Assembly: GCF_002575655.3 (NCBI RefSeq)
Contig: NC_053037.3
Coordinates: forward strand, 251,071,135-251,135,134
Source of the DNA: Aegilops tauschii subsp. strangulata
Taxonomy: Eukaryota; Streptophyta; Magnoliopsida; Poales; Poaceae
Reading direction: 5' to 3'
DNA: 64,000 nucleotides
Part shown: piece after piece, positions 60,001 to 64,000 of the stretch
Position numbering within the stretch: position 1 is the first letter of the stretch
Layout of the letters: the number at the start of each line of letters is the position of its first letter
Made by a program: the position numbers and the translations under genes
The notes under the pieces: generated by a model
The model's database searches: none
Seen by the model: the letters and a program-made list of their open reading frames with translations, nothing else
What the model was told of the DNA's origin: nothing

Positions 60001-62188
60001 GATTGAAGCTATTGAGAGTTGGCCGCAGCCCAAAACGGTCACACAAGTGCGGAGTTTTCTTGGACTCGCTGGTTTCTATAGGCGTTTTGTGAGAGATTTT
60101 AGCACCATTGCTGCACCTCTCAACGAGCTTACAAAGAAGGATGTGCCTTTTGTTTGGGGTACCGCACAGGAAGAAGCCTTCACGGTATTGAAAGATAAGT
60201 TGACACATGCTCCTTTACTCCAACTTCCTGATTTTAATAAGACTTTTGAGCTTGAATGTGATGCTAGTGGCATTGGATTAGGAGGTGTGTTATTACAAGA
60301 TGGCAAACCTGTTGCATACTTTTCTGAAAAATTGAGTGGGCCTAGTCTGAATTATTCTACTTATGATAAAGAACTATATGCTCTTGTTCGGACTTTAGAA
60401 ACATGGCAACATTATTTATGGCCCAAAGAATTTGTTATACATTCTGATCATGAATCTTTGAAACATATTAAAAGTCAAGCTAAACTGAATCGTAGACATG
60501 CTAAATGGGTTGAATTCATTGAAACTTTCCCTTATGTCATTAAACACAAGAAGGGTAAAGAAAATGTTATTGCTGATGCATTGTCTCGTCGCTATACTAT
60601 GCTTTCACAACTTGACTTCAAAATATTTGGTTTGGAGACCATCAAAGATCAATATGTGCATGATGCTGATTTTAAAGATGTATTGCAGAATTGTAAAGAA
60701 GGAAGAACCTGGAACAAGTTTGTCGTTAATGATGGATTTGTGTTCCGTGCTAACAAGCTATGCATTCCAGCTAGCTCTCTTCGTCTTTTGTTGTTGCAGG
60801 AGGCGCATGGAGGAGGATTAATGGGACACTTTGGCGTGAAGAAGACGGAGGACGTACTTGCTACACATTTCTTTTGGCCAAAGATGAGACGGGATGTTGA
60901 GCATTTTGTTGCTCGCTGCACTACATGTCAAAAAGCTAAGTCACGACTCAATCCTCATGGTTTATATATGCCTTTGCCTGTACCTAGTGTTCCTTGGGAG
61001 GATATATCTATGGACTTTGTTTTAGGTTTACCTCGAACAAAGAAGGGGAGGGATAGCATATTTGTTGTCGTGGATAGATTCTCGAAAATGGCACACTTTA
61101 TACCATGTCATAAAAGCGATGATGCTGTTAATGTTGCTGATTTGTTCTTTCGTGAAATTATTCGCTTGCATGGTGTGCCAAATACTATTGTTTCCGATCG
61201 TGATACTAAATTTCTTAGCCACTTTTGGAGATGTTTATGGGCTAAGTTGGGGACTAAACTGCTTTTTAGTACTACTTGTCACCCCCAAACTGATGGACAA
61301 ACTGAAGTAGTCAATAGAACATTGTCTACTATGCTTAATGCTGTTTTGATGAATAATAAGAAAATGTGGGAAGAATGCTTGCCTCATATTGAGTTTGCTT
61401 ATAATCGTTCATTGCATTCTACTACTAAGATGTGCCCTTTTGAAATTGTGTATGGTTTCCTACCTCGTGCACCTATTGATTTGTTGCCTCTTCCATCTTC
61501 GGAGAAGGTTAATTTTGATGCTAAACAACGTGCTGAATTGATCTTAAAAATGCATGAGTTAACTAAGGAAAACATTGCGCGTATGAATGCTAAATATAAA
61601 CTTGCTGGAGATAAGGGTAGAAAACATGTTGTGTTTGCACCTGGAGATCTTGTTTGGTTACATTTGCGTAAGGATAGATTTCCTGATTTGCGCAAATCAA
61701 AGCTAATGCCACGTGCTGATGGTCCTTTTAAGGTGTTAGAGAAAATAAATGATAATGCATATAAACTTGAGCTGCCTGCAGATTTTGGGGTTAGTCCCAC
61801 TTTTAACATTGCAGATTTGAAGCCTTATTTGGGTGAGGAAGATGAGCTTCCGTCGAGGATGACTTCATTTCAAGAAGGGGAGGATGATGAGGACATCAAT
61901 ACCATTGTTACACCCACATCCCCTGCTGCTATACATACTGGACCAATTACTAGAGCTCGCGCACGCCAATTAAATTACCAGGTACTTTCGCTTCTTGGTA
62001 ATGATTCTAATGTTCATGAGAATATGATGCTGCCTAAATTGGATACATTTGTTTTGCTTACAAATGAAGGGCCTAGCTTTGAGAAGGATGAACATTGGAG
62101 CAAGAACAAGCATGGAGATGATGGCATGCGCATGGGGAACAAGAACGGAGTTACAAGTGATGATTTCAAGACGTTGAAGCCACCATAA
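57065..62188 (+). pseudogene. gag-pol: CRW gag-pol of element C, full length with three stop codons
   Basis: Full-length and in one phase from ACCATGG at 57065 to TAA at 62186-62188, but with stops at 57356-57358 (TAA), 58100-58102 (TGA) and 59315-59317 (TGA). Against the intact copies these are CAA to TAA, a CGA to TGA beside a second change, and CGA to TGA, all C-to-T. All domains from Gag to the LTR-encoded CR-like motif are otherwise recognisable: [43 protein letters not shown]-35-E and the GPF/Y module. It is inactive as a protein source but could have been mobilised by another copy's enzymes before the stops arose. Confidence 0.92.
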
Positions 62189-62803
62189 TGCGTGCATGAA
62201 GCCTTGGACGAAATATACAAGGTGCTACTTCATAACTTTCGTCCAGAGGCTATTCTAGGTGCTGCGTCACCTTATTATTGGGCCAGGCCCATGTAATTTC
62301 GAAATACATAAGTATAGGCTGTTTTTAGTGTCCGTATGTGTGGGGAAACAAGAGATAGGGTTGGTTTCGGACCCCTTCCTCAAGGGCCACGAAATTCCCC
62401 CCCTCTTCCTCCATATATACAGCCCTTAGGGCGTCGTTTAGACTTTGGGTTTTGTTTAGATTAAAAGTTTGCCATAGCTGCAACTTCGCGTACTTCGTTT
62501 GTGTTCAGCGACCAGACAAAGGCGTCACAGAACTCCACCTTGATCAATAAAGCTTTCATCTTATATTCGCAATATCCAGAATTGCAATCTCAGTTTCTTG
62601 CTTGTTCTTCGTTTGCTCGCAGGAAACAGACCCTCGTGGTCAGGTTGATCGTGCTCCGGCGTGGTCGATAACCTCTCGGAGTTGGTTTAGCGATTGCTAA
62701 GGCGCGACGTCCTCGCACGTTCGTAGTCGGATCGTCAAAGTCGACTTCCACCAAAGCGATATCCATCATCTCATCGAAAGACGGGACACCTTTGCCTCTA
62801 TCA
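61885..62803 (+). mobile_element. 3' LTR of element C
   Basis: A 919-bp LTR preceded by the polypurine tract AAGAAGGGGAGGA and followed by the target copy CAATA. Its first ~300 bases encode the end of the gag-pol frame. Confidence 0.92.
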
Positions 62804-62941
62804 CAATAACCTCTCGGAGTTGGTTTAGCGATTGCTAAGGCGCGACATCATCGCACGTTCGTAGTCGGATCGTCAAAGTTGACTTCCACCAAAGCGATAT
62901 CCATCATCTCATCGAAAGACGGGACACCTTTGCCTCTATCA
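62804..62941 (+). mobile_element. Last 133 bp of the interrupted LTR of outer CRW element B
   Basis: CAATA (target copy) followed by ACCTCTCGG... to CTCTATCA at 62941. Together with the 785-bp segment 54130-54914 it reconstitutes one LTR of 918 bp. The outer element's primer site follows at 62944-62953. Confidence 0.92.
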
Positions 62942-64000
62942 AGTGGTATCAGATTTCCAGGTTGCTCGGTGAGATTTTACAGTTTTTCGTAGTTTAGATC
63001 GAGTCTGTTCTTCATACCTACAGTCCACGAAAAAGCCACAAAAAAAATTAGGGTTAGTTCAGTATATCCGAACCAATCTGAGCCTTTGCATAATCTTTTT
63101 AGGGTTTTTGCTTTGTTGAATTTGCGGTTGCATCGTCGTGTCAAGTTGCTGGTCTTAGAGTCTAGTCTTTTAGAGTTTCGAGTTCTGGTCATAAGTTGTC
63201 ACGCCGCCGCCTCACCATCATCATCGCCTTGCCATCTACCACTATTGCTTATCCGTCACCGCTCTGAATCGGTATCCATATATGCACCACCAATCCGAGT
63301 TCTTTTCATATTCGGTTTGTTTTAGAGATCCATCTATCTTCTGTTTCATGTTTTCCTTGCCTGAGTAGGTCTCGAAAAAAAAAGAGTCTGGAGACCCCCA
63401 GGCAGTTTTTAGGCCAAAATTTCGGCAACCAAAAATATTTTTTCCCTATCCTATTTTTAGGTCCTGGGGAGTGTTTTGAGACACTCGCCATCATAGTGAT
63501 TTTTTGTCGCACTTTTTCGTCGTCGCTGCATTGATTTCTGAAAAAAAATAGTCAAAAAAATTTTGTGCCCATCCTGTCAGTTTGACCTGGGAAGAGTTTT
63601 GAGACACTCGCCATTATAGTGATTTTTTGCAAAAAAAACAAAAGAGAGCGAAAAAAACAAAATGAGAAAAAAAATCCAGAGTGTGCTTTTCCCTTGTTTA
63701 TGTGCAGCGCCGTGATTTTGTTAGTGTTCTAGGCTCGCGTCTCTAGCACGGTCTAGCCTAGGACCAGCACAGTACCGTCGTTGAGCGTTTATTCAACTTT
63801 GCATCTCTGAATTGATTATTGCTGACCCTTTTTGCTACCATATTATAAGCCTTCACAGCTCCACATACATCTACATCGTGTGTTTGACTCTCCCTGGTAA
63901 TCGCTCTATCCAAGCTTTGAGAGTTTCGACTACAACGGTTGCCGATCACCACCTGCTGCTGGGTAAGAACTGGATCACAAGCCGATGAGACTGATTGGGA
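62942..64000 (+). mobile_element. Leader of outer CRW element B, with the segment before gag missing
   Basis: A CRW leader with only one weak copy of the CCATATACCACCA unit (63265-63290) and A-tracts at 63630-63675. At 63973 the leader passes directly from AAGAACTG to GATCACAAGCCGATGAGAC of Gag. The 113 bases present at this place in other copies (11148-11260 in element O), including the Gag ATG, are absent, and they begin GTAAGA and end CAG. The window ends 27 bases later, inside Gag. Confidence 0.85.

Overview
The window is intergenic plant DNA made almost entirely of LTR retrotransposons. Most of it belongs to one Ty3/Gypsy chromovirus whose features fit the cereal centromeric retrotransposons (CRM clade; Cereba/CRW type of barley and wheat). 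These features are LTRs of about 918 bp that begin TGATGAGGAC and end CTCTATCA, an initiator-Met primer-binding site, a single gag-pol frame of about 1,707 codons, and a polyprotein C-terminus (GPF/Y followed by a CR-like motif) that reads about 100 codons into the 3' LTR. Together with the other Triticeae-style elements this suggests a wheat, Aegilops or barley centromere or pericentromere. The family assignment rests on recognition only; no database was searched. I see no intact host gene, rRNA, tRNA or CRISPR.

Layout. 1-881 is a CRW LTR inserted in an LTR of a minus-strand gypsy element with a tRNA-Asp-type primer site (882-7476). That element itself lies in the 3' part of an older minus-strand Tat-like gypsy element (LTR 27034-27505, gag 24173-26797, protease 8642-9140, 3' region 7477-8641). 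The protease active-site region of this Tat-like host is split by a 15-kb plus-strand CRW block (9141-24172) with the structure LTR-internal-LTR-internal-LTR-LTR tail. From 27662 to 44755 lies a minus-strand CRW block: an old degenerate copy (M0), itself broken by a plus-strand CRW fragment at 31968-34322, joined through one hybrid LTR to a young copy (M1) with an intact gag-pol. 44756-45747 is another gypsy LTR. 45748-48852 holds CACTA-like terminal sequence and a broken B3-like gene split by a perfect solo LTR with a CATGT target duplication. 48853-51350 is a copia LTR and broken gag. From 51351 to the end is a nest of CRW in CRW: a three-copy 1,188-bp tandem array of truncated LTRs, a complete CRW (54915-62803, target duplication CAATA) inside the LTR of another CRW, and the leader of that outer CRW.

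How it fits together. Every CRW insertion whose site is visible lies in another retrotransposon, often in CRW itself. The LTRs have then recombined, giving shared LTRs, hybrid LTRs and a new tandem repeat. Two gag-pol frames (18021-23141 plus, 37501-42624 minus) are uninterrupted; the other copies are broken mainly by C-to-T stop codons and small indels.

Most interesting: (1) the LTR-derived 1,188-bp tandem array and its unequal-crossover signature; (2) the outermost CRW lacks exactly a GT...AG segment of its leader, suggesting it was copied from a spliced RNA; (3) an LTR that is U3 of one subfamily and R-U5 of another, switching at the predicted transcription start.
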